A stretch of 41,306 nucleotides of DNA, from positions 1 through 41,306 of the forward strand of contig RFNL01000453.1 of the NCBI GenBank assembly GCA_009927195.1, given 5' to 3'. This DNA comes from Betaproteobacteria bacterium. GTDB lineage: Bacteria > Pseudomonadota > Gammaproteobacteria > Burkholderiales > Burkholderiaceae_C. Under the pieces are notes generated by a model. That model was given only the letters and a program-made list of their open reading frames with translations. It was not told where the DNA came from and did no database searches. Positions 24,954-33,080 of this stretch are shown one piece after another; position 1 is the first letter of the stretch; every line of letters starts with the position of its first letter. A program made the position numbers and the translations under genes.

Positions 24954-26615
24954 ATGGCCCAGTATGTTTTCACCATGAACCGTGTCGGCAAGATCGTGCC
25001 CCCCAAGCGGCACATCCTCAAGGACATCTCATTGAGCTTTTTCCCGGGTGCCAAGATTGGCGTTCTGGGGCTGAATGGTTCAGGCAAGTCCACTTTGCTC
25101 AAAATCATGGCGGGTGTGGACACTGAAATCGAAGGTGAGGCACAACCGATGCCGGGCTTGAAGATTGGCTACTTGCCCCAAGAGCCCAAATTGGAGCCCG
25201 AGAGCACTGTTCGTCAGGCGGTAGAAGGTGGCATGGGGGAGGTGTTGGCTGCGAAAAACCGACTGGAGGAAATTTATGCCGCCTATGCAGAGCCAGACGC
25301 AGATTTCGATCAATTGGCGGCTGAACAAGGTGAGTTGGAAGCAGTCATCGCGGCCGCTGGCAGCGACAGTGAACACCAGTTGGAAATCGCTGCTGACGCA
25401 TTGCGTTTACCCCCTTGGGAAGCAGTGATCAAAAACCTCTCGGGCGGCGAAAAGCGGCGGGTGGCTCTGTGCCAATTGTTGTTGTCACGCCCAGACATGT
25501 TGTTGCTCGATGAACCCACCAATCACCTGGATGCCGAATCCGTCGACTGGTTGGAACAGTTTTTGGCGCGTTTTTCTGGAACTGTCGTGGCCATCACCCA
25601 CGATAGATACTTTTTGGACAATGCTGCCGAATGGATATTGGAATTGGACCGAGGTCACGGCATACCTTGGAAAGGCAATTACTCGACTTGGCTGGAGCAA
25701 AAACAAGATCGTTTAGAGAAAGAACAAAAAGGCGAAGAGGCCCGTGCCAAAGCCTTGAAGAAAGAACTTGATTGGGTCAGGCAAAACCCCAAGGGTCGAC
25801 AAGCCAAAAGCAAAGCGCGCATCGCACGTTTTGAAGAGTTGTCAGATTTTGAGTATCAAAAGCGCAATGAAACCCAAGAAATTTTCATCCCGGTGGCCGA
25901 GCGCTTGGGCAATGAGGTTTTTGAATTCACCAACGTCAGCAAATCCTTTGGTGATCGATTGCTCATCGATCGATTGAGCTTCAAAGTGCCGGCGGGTGCC
26001 ATTGTCGGCATCATTGGACCCAACGGGGCGGGTAAGTCCACCTTGTTTCGCATGATTGCCGGCAAAGAGCAACCGGACAGCGGGGCCATCAAAATTGGTA
26101 CCACCGTGAAAATGGCTTTCGTGGATCAAACCCGTGATGACTTGTCCAACGAAAAAACCGTTTGGGAAGATGTGTCGGGTGGTTTGGACATCCTGACAGT
26201 GGGCAAATTCGAAATGGCCAGCCGTGCTTACTGCGGTCGCTTCAACTTCAATGGCGGTGATCAGCAAAAGCGTGTGGGCACTTTGTCAGGCGGCGAGCGC
26301 GGGCGCTTGCATTTGGCCAAAACCCTGATCGCCGGCGGCAATGTGTTGCTGCTTGACGAACCCTCCAACGACTTGGACGTGGAAACCTTGCGCGCTTTGG
26401 AAGACGCTTTGCTGGAGTTCGCTGGCAGCGTCATGGTCATCAGCCACGACCGATGGTTTTTGGATCGCATTGCCACTCACATCTTGGCTTGCGAAGGGGA
26501 TTCGCAATGGACTTTCTTTGATGGCAACTATCAGGAGTACGAGGCGGACAAAAGGAAACGCTTGGGTGAAGAGGGGGCCAAACCCAAGCGCGTGCGCTAT
26601 AAAGCCCTCAATTGA
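24954..26615 (+). CDS. ettA: Energy-dependent translational throttle protein EttA (ABC-F)
   Basis: A 553-residue soluble ABC-F protein with two ATPase domains. Domain 1 has Walker A GLNGSGKST, signature LSGGEKRRVAL and Walker B MLLLDEPTNHLD. Domain 2 has GPNGAGKST, LSGGERGRLHLAK and VLLLDEPSNDLD. The charged linker around residues 240-305 (KGRQAKSKARIARFEEL) is the P-site tRNA interaction motif. EttA binds the ribosomal E site and gates the first peptide bond according to ATP/ADP ratio. An AAGGA site lies 8 nt before the ATG. Its 3' end overlaps the convergent P1-peptidase gene by 8 bp. Confidence 0.96.
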   Translation: MAQYVFTMNRVGKIVPPKRHILKDISLSFFPGAKIGVLGLNGSGKSTLLKIMAGVDTEIEGEAQPMPGLKIGYLPQEPKLEPESTVRQAVEGGMGEVLAAKNRLEEIYAAYAEPDADFDQLAAEQGELEAVIAAAGSDSEHQLEIAADALRLPPWEAVIKNLSGGEKRRVALCQLLLSRPDMLLLDEPTNHLDAESVDWLEQFLARFSGTVVAITHDRYFLDNAAEWILELDRGHGIPWKGNYSTWLEQKQDRLEKEQKGEEARAKALKKELDWVRQNPKGRQAKSKARIARFEELSDFEYQKRNETQEIFIPVAERLGNEVFEFTNVSKSFGDRLLIDRLSFKVPAGAIVGIIGPNGAGKSTLFRMIAGKEQPDSGAIKIGTTVKMAFVDQTRDDLSNEKTVWEDVSGGLDILTVGKFEMASRAYCGRFNFNGGDQQKRVGTLSGGERGRLHLAKTLIAGGNVLLLDEPSNDLDVETLRALEDALLEFAGSVMVISHDRWFLDRIATHILACEGDSQWTFFDGNYQEYEADKRKRLGEEGAKPKRVRYKALN

Positions 26616-27594
26616 GGTTGTGCATGCTGGGCCACCAACCGGTGCCCCAGCGCAACTCCTGCGCTGATTCAACAGCGCTCACCACGGCCATGGCGGTCAC
26701 TTCTGCCGCCAAAGTAGTCAACAGCATCATGTCGGCGGACTTGCCGCTGCCGCCAGTGCCCAGGGCAAATAAAGTGTCTCCATCCCAAGGTGTATGGGCT
26801 GGGCGCAGTGTCCGAGCCAATCCGTTGTGCCCCATTTGGGCCAACCTGTGTGCTTGCTTTTTGGTCAGCACCGCATCGGTGGCTATCACGCCAATGGTGG
26901 TGTTGATGCCTGTGGTCAAGGCGGCGGGCGATGTGCCTTGAATGAGCGACGCCACCGTATCTTGCAGTTCCAAGCCAAGGGCTGATTTCCTGGCTCCAGC
27001 CAAAATTTGCCCACTGTGGGGATTGATCACATCCCCCAAGGCATTGACCACCACCATCGCGGAAACGGTGATGCCTTTGACGGTTAATGCCGCACTGCCA
27101 ATGCCGCCTTTCATCGACAACTGCGGGCCGAAAACTTTACCCACTGTGGCACCGGCACCAGCACCCACATTGCCCAGGACCACAGGTGCTGGTGACGCGA
27201 CCTCACAAGCGGCCCAACCCGAGTCTGCATCGGGGCGTATTTGCGGATCGCCAACCCCAAGATCGAAGATGACGGCCCCAGGTACGATGGGTACACAAGC
27301 GGGACCCACATGAATGCCCCGACCTTGGCGCTCCAACCACCTCATCACGCCTGTGGCGGCGTCCAAGCCAAACGCGCTGCCGCCAGCGAGCAGCACAGCA
27401 TGCACCTCTTCGACACTGTTTTGCATGGCCAGCACATCGGTTTCTCTGGTGCCAGGGGCTGCGCCGCGCACATCCACACCGCCAATCGTCCCCTCGGGAC
27501 AAATGATGACCGTGCACCCAGTAGGGCGATGGTCTAGGTTCTGATGCCCGACCAACAAGCCTTGAACACGAGTCAGGGTGGAATTGGGCTGCAT
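26608..27594 (-). CDS. P1-family (DmpA/NylC-like, S58) peptidase
   Basis: A 328-residue member of the DmpA-like N-terminal-nucleophile family, whose members cleave themselves into alpha and beta chains and act as aminopeptidases or amide hydrolases. GGSAFGLDAATGVMRWLE, GNVGAGAGATVGK and NTTIGVIATDA are family signatures. GDTLFALGTGG near residue 270 is the likely self-processing site, with the Thr as candidate nucleophile by analogy to NylC. That assignment is from memory and not checked by alignment. There is no signal peptide. It overlaps ettA tail to tail by 8 bp. The upstream 316-bp region is shared with a divergent response regulator. Confidence 0.88.
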   Translation of the reverse strand: MQPNSTLTRVQGLLVGHQNLDHRPTGCTVIICPEGTIGGVDVRGAAPGTRETDVLAMQNSVEEVHAVLLAGGSAFGLDAATGVMRWLERQGRGIHVGPACVPIVPGAVIFDLGVGDPQIRPDADSGWAACEVASPAPVVLGNVGAGAGATVGKVFGPQLSMKGGIGSAALTVKGITVSAMVVVNALGDVINPHSGQILAGARKSALGLELQDTVASLIQGTSPAALTTGINTTIGVIATDAVLTKKQAHRLAQMGHNGLARTLRPAHTPWDGDTLFALGTGGSGKSADMMLLTTLAAEVTAMAVVSAVESAQELRWGTGWWPSMHNLN

Positions 27595-27910
27595 TTCGAG
27601 GATATGGGTTTGTCAATGTGAAAGCTTCACTGGTGGTCCGTTCAGCATAGCTTGGATTGCGCTGAAAAACACATGCGGTTGATGCGGCTGTGAAGCCTGC
27701 CCCAGGTCTCCGATGGGATGCTCGAGATTAGAATAATTTTCACGTTTTGTTACAATTGGATTCCATCGATCGCTAAACCAGTGGTTGTGCCTGAAAACTT
27801 GAGGGTAAAAGGGGTTGTGTCGGAAAATTCTTATTTATCATTTTTCTTTCTATAAATAGTACTTTATAATGAATTAAATATTGCATTGTGGACTGTTCAA
27901 GGGGTGAATC
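27595..27910. promoter_or_regulatory. 316-bp AT-rich divergent region with promoter and tandem repeats
   Basis: No gene is seen here. The half next to the response regulator is strikingly AT-rich (27820-27890). A consensus TATAAT at 27865-27870 is the best -10 box in the window, though its -35 is weak. Two imperfect 18-bp direct repeats, starting GGTTGTG (27783-27800 and 27813-27830; 14 of 18 identical), lie exactly 30 bp apart upstream of it. A second -10-like TACAAT is at 27751-27756. GGGGTG precedes the ATG at 27911. Confidence 0.55.
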
Positions 27911-28555
27911 ATGGGTAACAAAGTCAATTTTGATGCGGGCAGTGAATACTGTGGAACCAGTTATGCAGCCAAAATGCTGGATCTTTCGGTGGGAACCGTC
28001 CAGTCCTTGGTCGAAAAAAACGAATTATTGGCTTGGAAAACCCAAGGCGGTCACCGGCGCATTTCCATCCAGTCGGTGCGCGATTTTCAGCGCCGCAATA
28101 ACTACATCACCAAGTCACACATGAACACGGGCCACCGATTAAAGGTGATGGTGGTTGAGGATGAAGACCTGACCCGGCAAATGCTCAGTGATCATTTCCA
28201 GCAATGGGATTTGCCACTGGACCCGAGTTATTTCAACTCGGCATTGATGGCCTTATTGGATTGGCCACATTTCCAGCCCCAGGTCTTGATCACCGATTTG
28301 CGCATGCCTGGTTTAGACGGGTTTGAATTGATCCGCACGCTCAACGGTCATCCCCGTTATGCCCAAATGGTGGTGGTGGTGGTCACGGCTTTGTCGCCAG
28401 AGCAAATAGCTGCAGAGGGTGGATTGCCCGATGGGGTTGAATTGATGCATAAACCCATCGACATGGGTTGGCTCAAAGGGTATTTGAACGCTTTGATTCA
28501 CATGGGCCAAATGGCCAAACGCCAAGAGGATTTGGTGCGAACGCGGGAATTTTGA
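27911..28555 (+). CDS. Response regulator with N-terminal MerR/excisionase-type DNA-binding domain
   Basis: A 214-residue protein with reversed domain order. Residues about 14-62 (TSYAAKMLDLSVGTVQSLV, GGHRRISIQSVRDF) are a MerR/excisionase-like helix-turn-helix. Residues about 78-200 form a receiver domain: acidic pocket VVEDED, phospho-acceptor Asp in LITDLRMPGLDGFE, conserved Thr in VVVVTAL and Lys in MHKPID. All key phosphorelay residues are present. No histidine kinase is encoded nearby, so the partner is elsewhere or the protein is an orphan. The AT-rich promoter with tandem repeats directly upstream may be its own target. Confidence 0.88.
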   Translation: MGNKVNFDAGSEYCGTSYAAKMLDLSVGTVQSLVEKNELLAWKTQGGHRRISIQSVRDFQRRNNYITKSHMNTGHRLKVMVVEDEDLTRQMLSDHFQQWDLPLDPSYFNSALMALLDWPHFQPQVLITDLRMPGLDGFELIRTLNGHPRYAQMVVVVVTALSPEQIAAEGGLPDGVELMHKPIDMGWLKGYLNALIHMGQMAKRQEDLVRTREF

Positions 28556-28566
28556 CGCTCCCCCAG

Positions 28567-28587
28567 CCCCGTTATCGGTGCTCGGGG
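28567..28587 (+). terminator. Possible terminator after the response regulator
   Basis: CCCCG (28567-28571) pairs with CGGGG (28583-28587), with flanking A-U and G-U pairs extending the stem to 7 bp, and TTT follows. The loop is 11 nt and the U-tract short, so strength is doubtful. The position, 11 nt after the stop codon, is right. Confidence 0.35.
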
Positions 28588-28650
28588 TTTCACCCATGAC
28601 CTTCCATCGAAAGCCATTTATGCTCTGACCATGTGCAATCAGAGCCGAAC

Positions 28651-30392
28651 ATGAGTTCTCCGGCCCCTACATCTGGCCATTGGCAAAGACGTTTGCACCA
28701 TCCCCACTGGCCGCAACGTTTGCCCAAGGCTTTGGGCCTTACTTCGACCAACCTGTGGGATAACTTGGCCACCAGCGCGGCCAGATATCCTGATAAATGC
28801 GCCGTTCATTACATGGGTGCGGCTTGGTCTTATCGCCAGATTTGGACAATGTCGCAACGGTTGGCAGCCTGGTTGGCATCCAAAGGGGTTTCGACTGGAG
28901 ATCGTGTTTTGTTGAACATGCAAAACTGCCCACAATGGCTGATAGCCCACTTTGCCATTTTGCGGGCCAATGCAGTGGTGGTTCCTGTCAACCCTATGAA
29001 TCGCAGCACCGAGTTGCAACACTACATCGTGGATGCGGATGCGAAGCTGGCGATCACGACCACCGACCTGGCCCCCGAACTGGTGCTGGCCAGCCAAGCC
29101 CTGCCTGGTGCGCAACAACTTCAGCACTTGCTGGTGACCCAGCACACCGATGGGTTTGATGCCAAAGTCAAAGTGGACTTCCCCGTACCAAAAGCATGGC
29201 GAGATTGGCTTTGGCAAGAACACCCATTACCGGTCATGGACGGGGGGCAGGTGCATGATTGGCAAAGTGCCACCTCCCATGATGGCAGCCACCCATCTTG
29301 ATGATCACATCCACCGACATGGCGGTATTGCCCTATACCAGTGGTACCACTGGACTGCCCAAAGGCTGTATTCACCTGCACCAAAGTTTGATGCACAACG
29401 CCATGGCGTCGGCTTTTTGGAGCACGGGCACGCCTGACAATGTCAGCCTTTGCGTGGTACCCATGTTCCACATCACGGGCATGGTCTCGGTGATGCACTC
29501 GGCCATTTATCTTGGGGCTACATTGGTCTTGATGCCGCGATGGAACAGGGAGGTGGCGGCATACCTGATCGAACGCCACAAGGTGACGCATTGGACCAAT
29601 ATCCCCACCATGGTCATTGACCTGTTGGGCAGCCCAGATTTCGACCCCGCACAGTTGAAGAGTTTGGTTCACATGGGCGGGGGAGGTGCCGCCATGCCGC
29701 AGGCTGTGGCCCAGCGTTTGCAGGAAATGTGTGGGCTCAAATACATTGAAGGCTACGGATTGACAGAAACCGCAGCGCCATCGCACTCTAACCCTCCGGA
29801 TCGACCCAAGCAGCAGTGCCTTGGTGTGCCGTTTATGAGCACCGACGCGAGGGTGATCGACCCCACCGGGTTGACCGAACTGCCCGTGGGTGAGGTCGGG
29901 GAAATCGTTGTTCACGGTCCACAGGTTTTTCAAGCTTACTGGAAGCGGACCGAGGAAACCGCCAAGGCCTTTTTGACTTTGGACGGCAAAGCTTTTTTTC
30001 GCACTGGCGATTTGGGGCGGATGGATGCCGAGGGCTATTTCTTCATCACCGATCGGCTCAAGCGGATGATCAATGCCTCCGGATTCAAGGTATGGCCGGC
30101 CGAGGTGGAGGCATTGCTGTTTCAGCATCCGGCCATTTTGGAGGCTTGCATCATTGCCACCCGGGACGCTTACCGAGGCGAAAGTGTCAAGGCCATGGTG
30201 GTTTTGCGTCCCTCTCACCGGGGGCTGGTCAGCGAAACCGACATACTGGATTGGTGCAGAAACCACATGGCCGTTTACAAAGCCCCCAAAACGGTTGAAT
30301 TCTTGGAGGCCTTGCCCAAAAGCGGCAGCGGCAAGGTGATGTGGCGAAGCTTGCAAGAGGCCGAAAATGCCCGTTCCAGTCCCCATGGTTGA
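28651..30392 (+). pseudogene. Acyl-CoA synthetase (class I adenylate-forming), frameshifted
   Basis: Together the two frames encode a long-chain fatty-acid-CoA-ligase-like enzyme of about 580 residues. The N-terminal part (28651-29301, to ...DWQSATSHDGSHPS) stops at TGA 29299-29301. The rest continues in the -1 frame from ATG 29301: YTSGTTGLPKG (AMP-binding P-loop), YGLTETAAPSH, RTGDLGRMD and the C-terminal SGSGKVMWR with the catalytic Lys. Frame 0 has stops at 29256 and 29280, so the shift must lie at about 29283-29300; restoring one C in the CCC at 29292-29294 repairs it. The stop and next ATG overlap (TGATG), so coupled translation of two halves is conceivable but not known for this family. 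The ATG at 28651 is preferred over GTG 28633. Confidence 0.8.
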
Positions 30393-30397
30393 AGCGC

Positions 30398-30409
30398 CAG
30401 GCATGCCTG
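30398..30409. repeat. Perfect 12-bp palindrome CAGGCATGCCTG
   Basis: It lies in the 52-bp gap between the acyl-CoA synthetase remnant and the luciferase-like gene, starting 6 bp after the stop codon. It could be a protein-binding site or a weak RNA stem; there is no following U-tract. Confidence 0.3.
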
Positions 30410-30444
30410 AGCGAGCCGGACCGCGCTTGCGCTAAGCTTGACCC

Positions 30445-31485
30445 ATGATTCAACTCTCTGTCCTTGACCAGTCCATCGCCGCAGCTGGCGCTTCTCAAGA
30501 TCAAGCGGTGCGCAACACCTTGGCTTTGGCCCAGCAATGCGAGGCTTGGGGTTATCGCCGCTTTTGGGTCAGTGAACACCACAGCCACCCCAGCATTGTG
30601 GGCACTGCGCCTGAGGTTTTGATGGCCGCCATTGCAGCCCGCACTGAGCGCATTCGCATAGGCAGTGCGGGTGTCATGTTGCCCCACTATTCGGCCCTCA
30701 AAGTGGCCGAGCAGTTCAGGGTGCTCAATGCACTGGCCCCTGGGCGCATCGATTTGGGCGTGGGCCGCGCACCGGGCAGCGACGGCAGGACCGCCCAGGT
30801 GCTCAACCCCGACCGCTATGCGTCTGAGAGATTCCCTCAGCAGGTGATGGAATTGCAGGCTTGGATCACCGGTACGCCCTTGCCAGTGGGGCACCCTGGG
30901 CATGGCGTATTTGCCTACCCCAGCAGCGAATCCAACCCCGATCTTTGGATCTTGGGCAGTTCGGACTATGGGGCCCAATTGGCCGCCCATTTGGGCTTGC
31001 CTTATGCCTTTGCCTACTTCATCACCGAAGGCCAGGGCTTGGAGACCGCGTTGGATTTGTATCGACAACATTTCCGCCCCACCGAACAGCATCCCAAACC
31101 CCATGCCACTGTTTGCGTATGGGCATTGGCGGCTGATAGCGAAGAGCAAGCCTGGCATTTGTTCAAGAGCCGGGCCCGCTGGCGCATGGACCGCAACCTG
31201 GGGCGCATTGGACCGGTCTTGCCCCCAGAGCTGGCCGAGCGCGACTACAGTGCCGCAGAGCAACTGGCCTTGGCACAACTCAAAGCCAATGCCTTGGTCG
31301 GATCCGCCCCGCAAGTGGCCCACAAACTGCGGTCATTGGCCCAGCGCATGGACATCGACGAGGTGGTGGTGATCACTTGGACTCACGACCCCGTTCACCA
31401 ACGCCGCTCTTACGAATTACTGGCCAAAGAATTTGCTTGGGGATGTTCGCAGGCGGCCCGTCAGGCCGAGGCAGAGATGATTTAA
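30445..31485 (+). CDS. LLM-class flavin-dependent oxidoreductase (luciferase-like, MsnO8-like)
   Basis: A 346-residue TIM-barrel flavoprotein related to bacterial luciferase alpha chains. LSVLDQSIA at the N-terminus, FWVSEHHSHPSIVGTAPEVLMAA (split over strands), IRIGSAGVMLPHYSALKVAEQF and RIDLGVGRAPGSD are characteristic of the MsnO8-like subgroup (TIGR03558-type). Such enzymes use FMNH2 supplied by a separate reductase, or act on small organics. The natural substrate of this subgroup is mostly unknown. It sits 52 bp after the broken acyl-CoA synthetase and 27 bp before the methionine-synthase-like gene, so cotranscription with the latter is likely. No flavin reductase is visible in the window. 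Confidence 0.88.
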   Translation: MIQLSVLDQSIAAAGASQDQAVRNTLALAQQCEAWGYRRFWVSEHHSHPSIVGTAPEVLMAAIAARTERIRIGSAGVMLPHYSALKVAEQFRVLNALAPGRIDLGVGRAPGSDGRTAQVLNPDRYASERFPQQVMELQAWITGTPLPVGHPGHGVFAYPSSESNPDLWILGSSDYGAQLAAHLGLPYAFAYFITEGQGLETALDLYRQHFRPTEQHPKPHATVCVWALAADSEEQAWHLFKSRARWRMDRNLGRIGPVLPPELAERDYSAAEQLALAQLKANALVGSAPQVAHKLRSLAQRMDIDEVVVITWTHDPVHQRRSYELLAKEFAWGCSQAARQAEAEMI

Positions 31486-31512
31486 CCCATGGTCGAGTTT
31501 GAAAGGTCTCCC

Positions 31513-32550
31513 ATGTTTATGACTTCGATTGCTGGCAGTTTGCCCAAGCCCGGGTGGTTGGCGGAATCCCAAAAACTTTGGCCCCAATGGAAACAACAAG
31601 GTCAGGCTTTGCAACAAGCCAAAGCGGATGCAACCTTGCTGTGGATCAAAGCCCAGGAAGATGCAGGTTTGGACATCATCGGTGATGGCGAGCAAGCGCG
31701 ACAGCACTTTGTCCATGGGTTCTTGGAGCAGGTCGATGGCATTGATTTCGACAATAAAGTCAAGATGGGGATTCGCAACAACCGGTATGACGCAATGGTG
31801 CCGCAGGTGATTGGACCGTTGCGTTTGAAGGGACGGGTCCATGCCATGGAAGCGCAGTTGCTGCGTGCCCACACTCAGCGCAAAACCAAATTCACCTTGC
31901 CTGGACCCATGACCATCGTTGACACTGTGGCCGACCGTTTTTACGGTGAAGGCAAAGTCGGTCGCGTCAAAATGGCCATGGCATTTGCCGAGTTGCTCAA
32001 TCAAGAAGCCTTGGCTTTACAAGCCGATGGCATAGACATCATTCAGTTCGACGAGCCGGCTTTCAATGTCTATATGGAGGATGCCGCCGACTGGGGCGTT
32101 CAAGCCTTGGAGCGTGCCGCCCAAGGGCTGACTTGCACCACGGCGGTTCACATTTGCTATGGCTACGGCATACAAGCCAACGTGGACTGGAAAAACACCT
32201 TGGGCCAGGAATGGCGGCAGTATGAAAAAGTCTTTCCTGCGCTGGCCAAAAGCCGCATCCACCAAGTCAGTTTGGAGTGCTGGCATTCCCACGTCCCCAT
32301 GGATTTGATGGCTTTGCTGGCCGGCAAGGATGTGTTGGTCGGGGTGATCGATGTCGCCATCGAGGCGGTGGAAACCCCCCAAGAGGTGGCCGACACCATT
32401 GGTCGGGCCTTGCAGTTTGTGCGCAAAGAGCATTTGTTTGCATGCACCAACTGCGGCATGGCCCCCATGGGGCGAGAGACCGCCCAAGCCAAATTGAAAG
32501 CCTTGGTGGCCGGGGCGGCATTGGCCCGAGAACGGTTGGCTCAACACTGA
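31513..32550 (+). CDS. Folate-independent methionine synthase, MesD-like (MetE C-terminal domain family)
   Basis: A 345-residue single-domain relative of the MetE catalytic half. The zinc ligands are visible as HICYGYG, a Glu in SLECWHSH, and CTNCGMAP; DIIQFDEPAF and LPGPMT complete the active site. Overall it is closest to my memory of the short methionine synthases called MesD (SLPKPxWLA, DGEQxRQHFV, RNNRYD), which need the partner MesX (DUF1852) and oxygen. No DUF1852 gene is present here. ATG 31513 is chosen over 31489 because GAAAGG lies 6 nt upstream and it matches the family start. The 3' end overlaps the convergent hemerythrin gene by 10 bp. Confidence 0.85.
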   Translation: MFMTSIAGSLPKPGWLAESQKLWPQWKQQGQALQQAKADATLLWIKAQEDAGLDIIGDGEQARQHFVHGFLEQVDGIDFDNKVKMGIRNNRYDAMVPQVIGPLRLKGRVHAMEAQLLRAHTQRKTKFTLPGPMTIVDTVADRFYGEGKVGRVKMAMAFAELLNQEALALQADGIDIIQFDEPAFNVYMEDAADWGVQALERAAQGLTCTTAVHICYGYGIQANVDWKNTLGQEWRQYEKVFPALAKSRIHQVSLECWHSHVPMDLMALLAGKDVLVGVIDVAIEAVETPQEVADTIGRALQFVRKEHLFACTNCGMAPMGRETAQAKLKALVAGAALARERLAQH

Positions 32551-33032
32551 GGTTCTGAAGCGACCGCCTCTGGCTTGGCCATGAGGCCGGTCTCGGGGTC
32601 AAATTCGGCGGCTTTAAGGTACAGCGCCAGTCCCGCATCCATGGTTTGGGCGTGTTGCTCAAACCACAAGCCCACTTCATGCAGCAATTGGCGCACCAAG
32701 GGCAATTGGTTCAAATCTCGTCCACGGCGCAGGCCTTCGCGCATGACCTGCAAGATAGTGTCGTGCTGTTGGGCATGACATCCCATGGGGCCAAACTGGG
32801 TTTGCGCCATCCAGCGGTCTTCCCGTTCAAAATGGTCTTGGGTGTGCAGCAGCACGTCTTCATAGCGGTCCATCAACTCGGCGTCTGAGGCCATTTGGGC
32901 CTGACCCAGCAAGGCCACAAACTCCACATGCGTCGCGTCCATGTGGTCCATACCCACCGCCAAGTGGTCGGCCCATTGCAAGCTGGGCTCGCTGGGGGTG
33001 GTGTACTTATCGTCAATCACGATTTCAGACAT
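32541..33032 (-). CDS. Bacteriohemerythrin-like protein
   Basis: A 163-residue four-helix hemerythrin-domain protein that probably binds O2 at a di-iron centre. Candidate ligands follow the family spacing: H35 (DATHVEF), H67 and a nearby acid (HFEREDRW), H86 and H90 (CHAQQHD), H127 (FEQHAQTMD) and D132. No membrane segment or extra signalling domain is seen, so it is a free cytosolic domain used for oxygen sensing, storage or delivery. It lies 48 bp downstream of bktB on the same strand and may share its transcript. Its 3' end overlaps the oxygen-linked methionine-synthase gene tail to tail. Confidence 0.88.
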   Translation of the reverse strand: MSEIVIDDKYTTPSEPSLQWADHLAVGMDHMDATHVEFVALLGQAQMASDAELMDRYEDVLLHTQDHFEREDRWMAQTQFGPMGCHAQQHDTILQVMREGLRRGRDLNQLPLVRQLLHEVGLWFEQHAQTMDAGLALYLKAAEFDPETGLMAKPEAVASEPQC

Positions 33033-33080
33033 GCTTCAAGCTCGCTTCGGGTTGAATGGAAAGGCTGGATGCCAAGGCAC

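Noticed and set aside
29121..30404. A 427-codon minus-strand ORF opposite the acyl-CoA synthetase
   Set aside because: The plus strand holds all adenylate-forming motifs; the antisense product is low-complexity in His/Gln/Arg.
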